Shown here piece by piece: positions 1 to 6,584 of a stretch of DNA of 13,148 nt. The notes beneath the pieces were generated by a model. That model saw only the letters and a program-made list of their open reading frames with translations, searched no databases and was not told the origin of the DNA. The position numbers and the translations under genes are program-made. Numbering within the stretch: position 1 is the first letter of the stretch; each line of letters opens with the position of its first letter. The DNA lies in assembly GCA_028869035.1 (NCBI GenBank), contig JAGWTL010000047.1, positions 1-13,148 of the forward strand, in the 5' to 3' direction. The DNA is from Burkholderiales bacterium (lineage in GTDB: Bacteria; Pseudomonadota; Gammaproteobacteria; Burkholderiales; Burkholderiaceae_C).

Positions 1-15
1 CGGACTGCAGGTCAG

Positions 16-101
16 GCTCTTCTTACGCCGGCATTAACCGGATCAAGTTCGCGGGTTCGGATCACCATCTCAGCACATCACGTGTGCACCCCGGGCAAGA
101 C
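16..101 (-). promoter_or_regulatory. TPP (thiamin pyrophosphate) riboswitch
   Basis: Read on the minus strand, the sequence carries both ligand-binding signatures of the THI element. The pyrimidine-sensing part holds GGGGTGC followed by CTGAGA (73 to 68). The pyrophosphate-sensing part reads GAACTTGATCCGG, then TTAATGCCGGCG (50 to 26). TCTT at 100-97 can pair with AAGA at 24-21 to close P1. In this family TPP binding represses thiamin biosynthesis or transport genes by hiding the ribosome-binding site or forming a terminator. The regulated gene must start left of position 1, so it is not visible; thiC or a thiamin transporter are possibilities only. It lies just past the aceK stop codon on the same strand. 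Confidence 0.93.
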
Positions 102-103
102 GG

Positions 104-131
104 ACTGTAGCCGACCCGGCGGCACCCGGAA
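104..131 (-). promoter_or_regulatory. possible promoter of the TPP riboswitch transcript
   Basis: On the minus strand TTCCGG (131-126) and TACAGT (109-104) are separated by 16 bp and could be -35 and -10 hexamers. The implied transcription start, around 97-98, coincides with the first bases of the riboswitch P1 stem, which is the main support. The -35 match is weak, and there is no clear terminator for aceK between 150 and 132, so read-through from aceK is also possible. Confidence 0.35.
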
Positions 132-150
132 CATGACCCAGGTCAATTTT

Positions 151-1968
151 TCACTGCGATGAGAAACGTCGGCTGTGCTCGTAGGGGAAAACGTCGTAGA
201 CGTGACCCTGCTGGATGCGTTCCTTGTGGCTCTGCCAGAAGACCGGATCGAGCAGATCGGGGTGGTGTTTCATGAACACCTCGCGCACGGCCGGGTTGCC
301 CAGCAGGAAAGGCGCGAAGGTCTCGGGGAACACATCACGCGGACCGACCTTGTACCAGACCTCGCCGCTCATCTCTTCTTCCTCGTTGCGCGGGGCGGGC
401 ACCTGGCGGAAGTTGCAGTCGGTGATGTACTCGATCTCGTCGTAGTCGTAGAACACCACCTTGCCCTGGCGGGTCAGCCCGAAGTTCTTCCACAGCATGT
501 CGCCGGGGAAGATGTTGGCCGCCACCAGGTCCTTGATGGCATTGCCGTACTCGATGACGGTACGCTCCAGCTGGCGGCGTGCGCGGCTGGCTTCCTCCGA
601 GGTGTTGGCCGGATCGGCCGCGCCGGCGTCGAAGGCTTCCTGCAGGTAGATGTTGAGCGGGATCATGCGCCGCTCGATGTAGAGATGCTGGATGATGACT
701 TCGCTGCGCCCGTCCTGGTCGCGATCGCTGATCTCCAGCTGGCTGGGCGCGAACTTGTGGATCTCGGCGATCAGCGCCTCGTCGAAGCGCTCCAGCGGAA
801 ATGCCACCAGGCTGTACTCCAGCGTGTCGGCCATGCGGCCCACGCGGTCGTGCTGCTTGACCAGCAGGTATTTGCCCTTCACCTGTTCACGCGTGGTGTC
901 CTTCGGGGGCGGGTACCAGTCCTTGATGATCTTGAAGACGTAGGGGAAGGAGGGCAGGTCGAACACCAGCATGACCATGCCCTTGATGCCGGGTGCGATA
1001 CGGAAGCGGTCGCTCGAATGCTGGAGGTGGTAGAGAAAGTCACGGTAGAACAGGGTCTTGCCCTGCTTGGCCAGGCCCAGGGCGTTGTAGAGCTCGGCCC
1101 GCGGCTTGCGCGGCATCAGGCCGCGCAGGAACTGCACATAAGCCGAGGGCACTTCCATGTCCACCATGAAATAGGCCCGGGCGAAGCTGAAGAGCATGAG
1201 CAGGTCGTCCTCGCCAAACAGCGCGGCGTCGATCACCAACCCGCCCTGCTCGCCGTGCAGGATGGGCAGGGCAAAGGGCACCTCGACAAAGCCGTTGATG
1301 ATCTTGCCCACCACGTAGGCGCCCTTGTTGCGGAAGAACAGGCTGGACAGGACCTGCACCTGGAAATTGGTGCGCAACTTGTTCTGGCCCAGCAGGTCGT
1401 TGACCGCGGCCAGCACATGGCCGACATCCCGTTCCAGATCCTCGAAAGGGCACTGCAGCCGGAAGTTGCCGATGATGCGCTCCACAGTCTCGCGCAGGGT
1501 CTCGCGCGTGGGGTAGTAGGCGCGGTAGGTCGGCCGGGCGGCGGGCTCGTCGTTCTCGATGTACTCGGTGCTGACCGCAGGGCGCACGAAGATGAAGTCG
1601 TTGTGGAAGTGCGTGCGGTGCAGGATCTTGGTGGTGACCGAGTTGAAAAAGGTCTCGGCCAGTTCGGGCTGGTGGTGGTCCACCAGCAGGCCGATGTAGT
1701 GCAACTTGACCTGCTGCCAGATGGCCATGGGCTGGGTGCCGGCCTGGAAGGCCTGCTCCAGCCGGCTCACGCACTCCCTGACACGCAGGTCGTAGAACTC
1801 GATGCGTTCGCGCTGGGCCCGCTGCTGGCCATGCCAGTCGGCCATCTCGAAACGGTGCTGGGCGCGTGCGGACTCGGTGCGGAAGAGCTGGTAATGGCGG
1901 TTGAAGCCGTCCATCATCGCCAGGGCGATGTCGTAGGCAACGGTCGAATCGAGCCGCTGCGGAAACAC
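151..1968 (-). CDS. aceK: Isocitrate dehydrogenase kinase/phosphatase AceK
   Basis: AceK phosphorylates and dephosphorylates isocitrate dehydrogenase, setting flux between the TCA cycle and the glyoxylate bypass during growth on acetate, fatty acids or other acetyl-CoA sources. The 605-aa product has the usual family length. The N-terminal regulatory part covers about residues 1-320. The kinase-like part shows the glycine-rich nucleotide loop APGIKGMVMLVF (325-336), K346 in FKIIKD, HDRVGRMAD (373-381), the catalytic loop PGDMLWKNFG (488-497) and the metal-binding FYDYDEI (506-512). The start taken is GTG at 1966-1968; no in-frame ATG lies nearby upstream and FPQRLDSTVAYDIA matches the usual family N-terminus. 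It follows can by 43 nt on the same strand, and a hairpin in that gap overlaps the only Shine-Dalgarno-like stretch. aceBA are not adjacent in this window. Confidence 0.97.
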   Translation of the reverse strand: MFPQRLDSTVAYDIALAMMDGFNRHYQLFRTESARAQHRFEMADWHGQQRAQRERIEFYDLRVRECVSRLEQAFQAGTQPMAIWQQVKLHYIGLLVDHHQPELAETFFNSVTTKILHRTHFHNDFIFVRPAVSTEYIENDEPAARPTYRAYYPTRETLRETVERIIGNFRLQCPFEDLERDVGHVLAAVNDLLGQNKLRTNFQVQVLSSLFFRNKGAYVVGKIINGFVEVPFALPILHGEQGGLVIDAALFGEDDLLMLFSFARAYFMVDMEVPSAYVQFLRGLMPRKPRAELYNALGLAKQGKTLFYRDFLYHLQHSSDRFRIAPGIKGMVMLVFDLPSFPYVFKIIKDWYPPPKDTTREQVKGKYLLVKQHDRVGRMADTLEYSLVAFPLERFDEALIAEIHKFAPSQLEISDRDQDGRSEVIIQHLYIERRMIPLNIYLQEAFDAGAADPANTSEEASRARRQLERTVIEYGNAIKDLVAANIFPGDMLWKNFGLTRQGKVVFYDYDEIEYITDCNFRQVPAPRNEEEEMSGEVWYKVGPRDVFPETFAPFLLGNPAVREVFMKHHPDLLDPVFWQSHKERIQQGHVYDVFPYEHSRRFSSQ

Positions 1969-1972
1969 GATC

Positions 1973-2010
1973 AGGGCCTGTTCACACTGATTGCTGAAGT
2001 GCGAACAGGC
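1973..2010. repeat. 38-bp hairpin repeat, related to the end of the 7703-7973 element
   Basis: Arms at 1976-1988 and 1998-2010 (GCCTGTTCACACT and its complement, 12 of 13 bases pairing) enclose a 9-nt loop. The stretch matches 7703-7740 at 31 of 38 positions by eye, both beginning AGGGCCTGTT. It fills the can-aceK gap, starting next to the can stop codon and ending 4 nt before the aceK GTG. There is no T tract, so it is not a standard intrinsic terminator. In the aceK mRNA the AACAGG that could act as ribosome-binding site lies in the 3' arm. Confidence 0.75.
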
Positions 2011-2011
2011 T

Positions 2012-2668
2012 TCAGCTCCTGGCGGCGACCACGCTCTGGATGGCCGCCCGGTACAGGGGCTCGATGGAATCGGTGCTGGCGACGGTCATCTGCAGGTCCT
2101 GCAGCAGGCCGTCATGCACGCCGAAGGCCCAGCCGTGGATGCTGACCTGCTGGCCGCGCGCCCAGGCGTCCACCATGACGGTGCTGACGCAGACGTTGAC
2201 CACCTGCTCGATGACGTTGAGGTCGCACAGGGCATTGGCGCGCTGCGCTTCGGGCAGGCGCTCCAGAAGATCGCGGTGGCGATCACGCACGTCCTGGATG
2301 TGGCGCAGCCAGTTGTCGGCCAGGCCGATGCGCGCGCCTTCGAAGGCGGCCTGCACACCGCTGCAACCGTAGTGGCCCACGACCATGATGTGCTCGACCT
2401 TGAGCCGCTCCACCGCGAACTGGATGGCCGACAGGGCGTTCAGGTCCGAATGCACCACCACATTGGCGACGTTGCGGTGCACGAAGACCTCACCCGGCTC
2501 CAGCCCCGTGATCTGGTTGGCCGGCACGCGGCTGTCGGAGCAGCCTATCCACATGTACTTGGGCGTCTGCTGCTTGACCAGGCCCGTAAAAAACCCGGGG
2601 CGCTCGCGCTCCATCTGGGCCGCCCATAGTCGGTTGTGGGAAAAGAGGTCGTTGACGGATTTGTTCAT
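2012..2668 (-). CDS. can: Beta-class carbonic anhydrase Can
   Basis: This cytoplasmic zinc enzyme interconverts CO2 and bicarbonate, supplying bicarbonate for carboxylases. At 218 aa it has the length of the E. coli Can / H. influenzae type. Zinc ligands are C43 (in CSDSR), H99 and C102 (in GHYGCSG), with the D45-R47 dyad. W40 and R65 correspond to two residues of the non-catalytic bicarbonate pocket of this subtype, but the third, Tyr181 in the reference enzymes, aligns with F182 here (HGWAFGVHDG). The ATG at 2666-2668 follows GGAG closely. The ribosome-binding region overlaps the end of the upstream sulfatase gene, whose stop is only 10 nt away, so the two are probably co-transcribed. aceK follows downstream. 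Confidence 0.97.
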   Translation of the reverse strand: MNKSVNDLFSHNRLWAAQMERERPGFFTGLVKQQTPKYMWIGCSDSRVPANQITGLEPGEVFVHRNVANVVVHSDLNALSAIQFAVERLKVEHIMVVGHYGCSGVQAAFEGARIGLADNWLRHIQDVRDRHRDLLERLPEAQRANALCDLNVIEQVVNVCVSTVMVDAWARGQQVSIHGWAFGVHDGLLQDLQMTVASTDSIEPLYRAAIQSVVAARS

Positions 2669-2678
2669 GGCTCCATTC

Positions 2679-4709
2679 TCACTTAGGTCGATTCAAGGCC
2701 GCCCGCACATTCCAGTCCAGCAGGCCGAGCTGCGCGCGCGCCAGGGCGTCGCTTTTCGGATCGAACTGGCAGCTGGCGGCCCTCTTCGGGTCCACGGGTG
2801 AGCAGATGAAACTGGCCGGGTTGCCCAGCGTCCAGCCCCCCTGCGCATTGCGGGCATTGCCGTAGTAGTTCACGCTCAGCGGCGCGTTCAACGCCGGGTT
2901 CGCCTGCTTCGTCGGATCGAGCAGCAGGTTGCGCCCGGTCTGGACGTAACCACTGTTCACGCCCAGCAAAGGCAGCAGCGTGGGGAACATGTCGCGGTGG
3001 CTGGCCGGCAGCTGGCGCTGCGGGCCGCAGTTCAGGCCTTCGTCCCAGATCACGAAGGGCACCTGGCTGATCAGGTAACGCCGTTCGGGCGTGGCGTAGA
3101 GGCCGAAGCTGCGCACATTGTGGTCGCCGGTGGCGGCGATCACGGTGTTGTGGCGCAGCGGGCCGTTGCGCACCTCCTGCACCAGGCCGCCGAGCTGGTC
3201 GGTGGCGTAGTGATAGGAATCGATGTTGAGCCACAGGGTGTCGGCATTGCGCTCGCCGCCCCACTTCGCCTGATTGCGCTTGACACGCTGGTATTCGGGC
3301 GGCAGGTCGTAAGGCGGGTGGTTGGTGGCCGTCAGCACGAAGACGAAAAGCGGTTTGTCCTGCGGCTTCTTCAGGCGCTCGGACAGGTAGCGGAACACAT
3401 AACTGTCCCACACGCCCCAGATACCGAGCTCGGCCTCGGGGTAGGCGGCCTTCAGGTGGCTGGCGTCGACCACCTCGTCGAAACCCTGGGTCTTGAGCAC
3501 GCGGTCCAGTTCGCGCCAGCCTGAACGCGCCGAAGTCACGAACAGGGTGCGGTAACCGGCCTGCCTGAGCAGCAGCGGAACGGCCCAGGGGATGGGCGTC
3601 TTGCCCTGCGGCCCCAGAGTGAGCGGCGTGATGGGCGTGGAGAAAAGAATAGCTTCCAGCGAAGGGTGCGTGCCGGGCTGGGCCGAGTCGAAGTTGGAGA
3701 AGTGACAGGCGCCGGGCAGGGTGGGCGCCAGCCGGCCCAGCACATCGAAGTCCTTGGGGTCGTGGTAGAGGAAGGGCTCGGCGCTCCAGGACTCCATGAG
3801 GAAGAACAGCAGGTTCTTGCGCGGCCCCGAAGCCGGCGCCGCGCCCTGCGCGATGAGGGAGGCGCGCAGGGCCTGCTCGTCCCGGGCCTCGATGCCCAGC
3901 GCCTGCGCGGCTTCCATGGGCGAGCCGTAGCCCAGGCGCTTCAGGCCCAGCAGGGGATCGCTGAGGTTCTGCGAGTCGCGCCGCGCGTCCCAGGCGAACT
4001 TGAACGCGATCACGCCGTTGGGCACCATGTCGTTGAGGAACTGCGAAGTGGTCACCGAGACGTTCTGCCGCCCCAGGGCCATGGCGCGCAGCGTGCCCTT
4101 GGTCGTCATCACCAGCAGCAGGAAAGCGAACAGCACACCCAGCAGCGTGAGCCAGACCGGGATGCGCCGCTCCGCCACGCCCCGGTTGAGGCGCAGGCTC
4201 AGACGGCTGTAAGCCGCCTTGCGTGCAGCCATGGCCCCCCAGCTGGCGCCGACCAGCACCGCAAGGGTCAGGAAGACCGGGAAGTCGCTCCAGATGGTCT
4301 GGACGATGGCCTTGGTGTCGTCCTCGAAGAAACCGAAGACCACCGGGTCGATGGGCGTCTTGTAGAAGCCGAAGTAGTGCAGGTTGATCAGGCTGGCCGT
4401 GACGAACAGCGTGGCCACCGTGCCGGCCAGCCAGCCATGCCAGCGCGCGGGCACGATGATGAGCAGCGGCCAGATCAGGATGGCAGCGGCGGCGCAGACC
4501 TTGAGATCGAAGCGCGCGCCCTGGTAGACCACGGCCCAGAGATCGGCCAGCGGCGCCCCGAAACCCTCGGGCCAGTGCCAGGCGATCTGGCCCAGGCGCA
4601 GCAGGGTAAGGACGAAGGCCACGCACAAGACCATGACCCAGGCCTGCAGCGTGGCCGAAGCCAGTGCCCCCAGCAGGTGGTGGCCGAAGGTGCGCAGCGA
4701 AAACTTCAC
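2679..4709 (-). CDS. LTA synthase family membrane sulfatase / phosphoglycerol or phosphoethanolamine transferase-like protein
   Basis: This inner-membrane alkaline-phosphatase-superfamily enzyme has its catalytic domain in the periplasm. Family members (LtaS, OpgB, EptA-like) move phosphoglycerol or phosphoethanolamine from a phospholipid to glycans or lipids; the substrate here is unknown. Numbering from the start chosen, about five hydrophobic segments lie near residues 21-39, 70-88, 93-112, 144-160 and 184-201. The sulfatase domain follows, with E306 in MESWS, the nucleophile candidate T347 in PGTHPS, H464 in TNHPPY, and D529-H530 in TGDHN. The frame is also open to an ATG at 4725-4727 (682 aa), but that ATG has no Shine-Dalgarno, whereas the GTG at 4707-4709 sits 6 nt after AGGGAAG and gives MKFSLRTFGHHLLG. 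It follows ivd and precedes can by 10 nt. Confidence 0.9.
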   Translation of the reverse strand: MKFSLRTFGHHLLGALASATLQAWVMVLCVAFVLTLLRLGQIAWHWPEGFGAPLADLWAVVYQGARFDLKVCAAAAILIWPLLIIVPARWHGWLAGTVATLFVTASLINLHYFGFYKTPIDPVVFGFFEDDTKAIVQTIWSDFPVFLTLAVLVGASWGAMAARKAAYSRLSLRLNRGVAERRIPVWLTLLGVLFAFLLLVMTTKGTLRAMALGRQNVSVTTSQFLNDMVPNGVIAFKFAWDARRDSQNLSDPLLGLKRLGYGSPMEAAQALGIEARDEQALRASLIAQGAAPASGPRKNLLFFLMESWSAEPFLYHDPKDFDVLGRLAPTLPGACHFSNFDSAQPGTHPSLEAILFSTPITPLTLGPQGKTPIPWAVPLLLRQAGYRTLFVTSARSGWRELDRVLKTQGFDEVVDASHLKAAYPEAELGIWGVWDSYVFRYLSERLKKPQDKPLFVFVLTATNHPPYDLPPEYQRVKRNQAKWGGERNADTLWLNIDSYHYATDQLGGLVQEVRNGPLRHNTVIAATGDHNVRSFGLYATPERRYLISQVPFVIWDEGLNCGPQRQLPASHRDMFPTLLPLLGVNSGYVQTGRNLLLDPTKQANPALNAPLSVNYYGNARNAQGGWTLGNPASFICSPVDPKRAASCQFDPKSDALARAQLGLLDWNVRAALNRPK

Positions 4710-4715
4710 GTCAGA

Positions 4716-4722
4716 CTTCCCT
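4716..4722 (-). promoter_or_regulatory. Shine-Dalgarno deciding the sulfatase start
   Basis: AGGGAAG on the minus strand stands 6 nt before a GTG (4709-4707). It lies inside the coding sequence if the ATG at 4727 is used, so it argues for the shorter 676-aa protein. Confidence 0.6.
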
Positions 4723-4778
4723 TTCATGTCAGGGCAGTATTGTGCCGTCTGTCCATGGCCCGTGCATGACCGCCGGGC

Positions 4779-6044
4779 TTACATGGTCTCGGCAAACAGC
4801 TCGCGACCGATCAGCATGCGGCGGATTTCACTGGTGCCTGCCCCGATCTCGTAGAGCTTGGCATCGCGCCAAAGGCGGCCCAGCGGGTAGTCGTTGATAT
4901 AACCGTTGCCGCCGAAGATCTGCACGCCCTCGCCGGCCATCCAGGTGGCCTTCTCGGCCGTCCACAGGATGACCGAGGCGCAGTCCTTGCGCACCTGGCG
5001 CACGTGCTCAGCGCCCAGCAGGTCCAGATTCTTGGCCACGGTGTAGGCAAAGGAACGGCCGGCCTGCAACACGGTGTACATGTCGGCCACCTTGCCCTGG
5101 ATCAGCTGGAACTCGCCGATGCTCTGGCCGAACTGCTTGCGGTCGTGGATGTAGGGAATGACCTTGTCCATCACCGCCTGCATGATGCCCAGCGGCCCGC
5201 CGGTCAGCACGGCGCGCTCGTAATCCAGCCCGCTCATGAGCACCTTGGCGCCGCCATTGAGCGTGCCCAGCACATTCTCGGCCGGCACCTCGACGTTGTG
5301 AAACACCAGCTCGCCCGTGTGGCTGCCGCGCATGCCCAGCTTGTCGAGCTTCTGCGCGATGGAAAAGCCCTTCATGCCTTTCTCGATCAGGAAGGCCGTG
5401 ATGCTGCGCGCGCCGCCACCGGCCGCCCGGCCGCCCGAAGGCCGGTGAGCCCCCTCGGGGGGCAGCGTAGCGTGGGGGCCGTCGGAACCGGGTTCGGTCT
5501 TGGCGTAGACCACCAGGGTGTCGGCATCGGGGCCGTTGGTGATCCAGAACTTGCTGCCGTTGAGCAGGTAGTAGCCGCCCCCCGAGGCGCTCGGTTCTTT
5601 CCACTCGGCCTTGAGTGTCATGCTCAGCACGTCGCTGCCGGCACCGGGCTCGCTCATGGCCAGCGCGCCCACGTGTTCGCCGCTGATCAGCTTGGGCAGG
5701 TACTTCCTGCGCTGCGCCTCGTTGCCGTTGCGCTTGATCTGGTTCACGCAGAGGTTGCTGTGCGCGCCATAGCTCAGGCCCACGGAGGCGCTGGCGCGGC
5801 TGATCTCCTCCATGGCGATCATGTGCGCCAGGTAGCCCATGTTGGCGCCGCCGTATGCCTCAGGAACAGTGATGCCCAGCACGCCCAGATCACCCATCTT
5901 GCGCCAGAGATCCATGGGGAACTGATCGTTGCGGTCGATCTCGGCCGCGCGCGGGGCGATCTCGGCCTGCGCGAATTCGCGCACCGCGTCGCGCAGCGCG
6001 TCGATGTCTTCGCCGAGCTGGAAGTTGAGTCCGGGCAGGTTCAT
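4779..6044 (-). CDS. ivd: Isovaleryl-CoA dehydrogenase with a repeat-derived loop insertion
   Basis: This FAD acyl-CoA dehydrogenase oxidises isovaleryl-CoA to 3-methylcrotonyl-CoA in leucine catabolism, passing electrons to ETF. Recognisable blocks are YGAHSNLCVNQI (92-103), MSEPGAGSDVLSM (130-142), FWITNGPDADT (166-176), QKLDKLGMRG (231-240), GLDYERAVLTGGPLG (272-286), DRKQFGQSIGEFQ (301-313), QIFGGNGYINDYPLGRLWRDAK (375-396) and the C-terminal GAGTSEIRRMLIGREL. E276 aligns with the catalytic Glu254 of human IVD. The protein has 421 aa where about 390 is usual. The excess lies mostly at residues 187-213, rich in Gly/Pro/Arg/Ala, between VVYAKTEPG and SITAFLIEKG, where a palindromic repeat is embedded in frame. 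GGAG precedes the ATG by 8 nt. It follows liuR by 24 nt, so the two probably form an operon. Confidence 0.95.
   Translation of the reverse strand: MNLPGLNFQLGEDIDALRDAVREFAQAEIAPRAAEIDRNDQFPMDLWRKMGDLGVLGITVPEAYGGANMGYLAHMIAMEEISRASASVGLSYGAHSNLCVNQIKRNGNEAQRRKYLPKLISGEHVGALAMSEPGAGSDVLSMTLKAEWKEPSASGGGYYLLNGSKFWITNGPDADTLVVYAKTEPGSDGPHATLPPEGAHRPSGGRAAGGGARSITAFLIEKGMKGFSIAQKLDKLGMRGSHTGELVFHNVEVPAENVLGTLNGGAKVLMSGLDYERAVLTGGPLGIMQAVMDKVIPYIHDRKQFGQSIGEFQLIQGKVADMYTVLQAGRSFAYTVAKNLDLLGAEHVRQVRKDCASVILWTAEKATWMAGEGVQIFGGNGYINDYPLGRLWRDAKLYEIGAGTSEIRRMLIGRELFAETM
5421..5480. repeat. GC-rich palindromic repeat inside ivd (copy A)
   Basis: The core GCCCCCTCGGGGGGC (5449-5463) forms a 6-bp stem. 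It is preceded by GGCCGCCCGAAGG and followed, after AGCGTAGCG, by TGGGGGCC. The same ordered blocks occur at 12609-12670 between glyS and gmhB, with core GCCCCCTTGGGGGC. The match plus the coincidence with the extra residues of ivd marks this as an inserted repeat read in frame. The exact ends are uncertain; the extra residues map to about 5406-5486. Confidence 0.75.
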
Positions 6045-6068
6045 GGGAGTCTCCGTAAGGGTTCAGGC

Positions 6069-6470
6069 TTACTTGCCGTTTTTCTTGTCGAGTTTGGCCA
6101 GCAGAGTGCGGGCCTCGCGCTGGTGCGCCTTGATCTCGTCCAGGTTGGCCTGCAGGTCGGCCATCTGCTCCTCGACCTGGGCGCGGTGCGCGGCCAGCAC
6201 GTCGAGGAATTTCTTGAGCTGCAGCCCGGTGTCACGCGGGCTGTCGTACAGGTCGATGATCTCCTTGGCCTCGCTCAGGCTCAGGCCCAGGCGCTTGGCG
6301 CGCAGGGTGAGCTTGAGGCGGGTGCGGTCGCGCCCGCTGTAGACGCGGATGCGCCCGCCCGGCCCGCTGCGCTCGGGTTGCAACAGCCCCATGTCTTCAT
6401 AGAAGCGCATGGCGCGCGTGGTCAGGTCGAATTCCCGGGCCAGATCGCTGATGCTGTAGGTCGTTGCCAT
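6069..6470 (-). CDS. liuR: MerR-family transcriptional regulator, LiuR type
   Basis: This 133-aa DNA-binding protein starts with the MerR winged helix-turn-helix (about residues 4-72: YSISDLAREFDLTTRAMRFYEDMGLL, then RVYSGRDRTRLKLTLRAKRLGLSLSEAKEII). A dimerising coiled coil follows at about 80-128. It has no cysteine, so it is not one of the metal- or thiol-sensing MerR proteins. In proteobacteria the MerR regulator beside isovaleryl-CoA dehydrogenase is LiuR, which controls leucine/isovalerate degradation genes. Here ivd follows by 24 nt, and the divergent spacer holds a perfect palindrome 69 nt upstream of this start, the likely autoregulatory operator. The ATG at 6468-6470 gives the standard MerR N-terminus; no strong Shine-Dalgarno is seen before it. 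Confidence 0.92.
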   Translation of the reverse strand: MATTYSISDLAREFDLTTRAMRFYEDMGLLQPERSGPGGRIRVYSGRDRTRLKLTLRAKRLGLSLSEAKEIIDLYDSPRDTGLQLKKFLDVLAAHRAQVEEQMADLQANLDEIKAHQREARTLLAKLDKKNGK

Positions 6471-6539
6471 GGTCGTGGGTGGTGTAAAACAAAGGCGACA
6501 GCGCGGTCTCGGTGGTGCACCTAGAATGCCGGATGCCAG

Positions 6540-6561
6540 TTGACGTTTACGTAAACGTCAA
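6540..6561. promoter_or_regulatory. perfect 22-bp palindrome, predicted LiuR operator
   Basis: The half-site TTGACGTTTAC (6540-6550) is mirrored exactly by GTAAACGTCAA (6551-6561) with no spacer. Long dyads of this kind are what MerR dimers bind, and the sequence resembles the LiuR motif as I remember it from comparative-genomics work; I could not check that. It lies between liuR and the divergent hydrolase gene, ending 2 nt before an ATG at 6564. Each half begins with a -35-like TTGACG. Confidence 0.75.
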
Positions 6562-6584
6562 TTATGTCGCAATTCACGGGCCCC

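Noticed and set aside
175..2145. 656-codon open frame on the plus strand opposite aceK
   Set aside because: It is antisense to a certain aceK gene, rich in His/Val/Leu/Gln in the pattern produced by the complement of GC-rich coding DNA, and resembles no family.
3666..6524. Long plus-strand open frames (3666-4769, 5004-6524) opposite the sulfatase, ivd and liuR
   Set aside because: They mirror well-supported minus-strand genes and have shadow-type composition with no recognisable domain.
6522..6527. TAGAAT as a -10 box for the MBL-fold gene
   Set aside because: It is plausible and would put the transcript start just before the palindrome, but no -35 match exists at suitable spacing.
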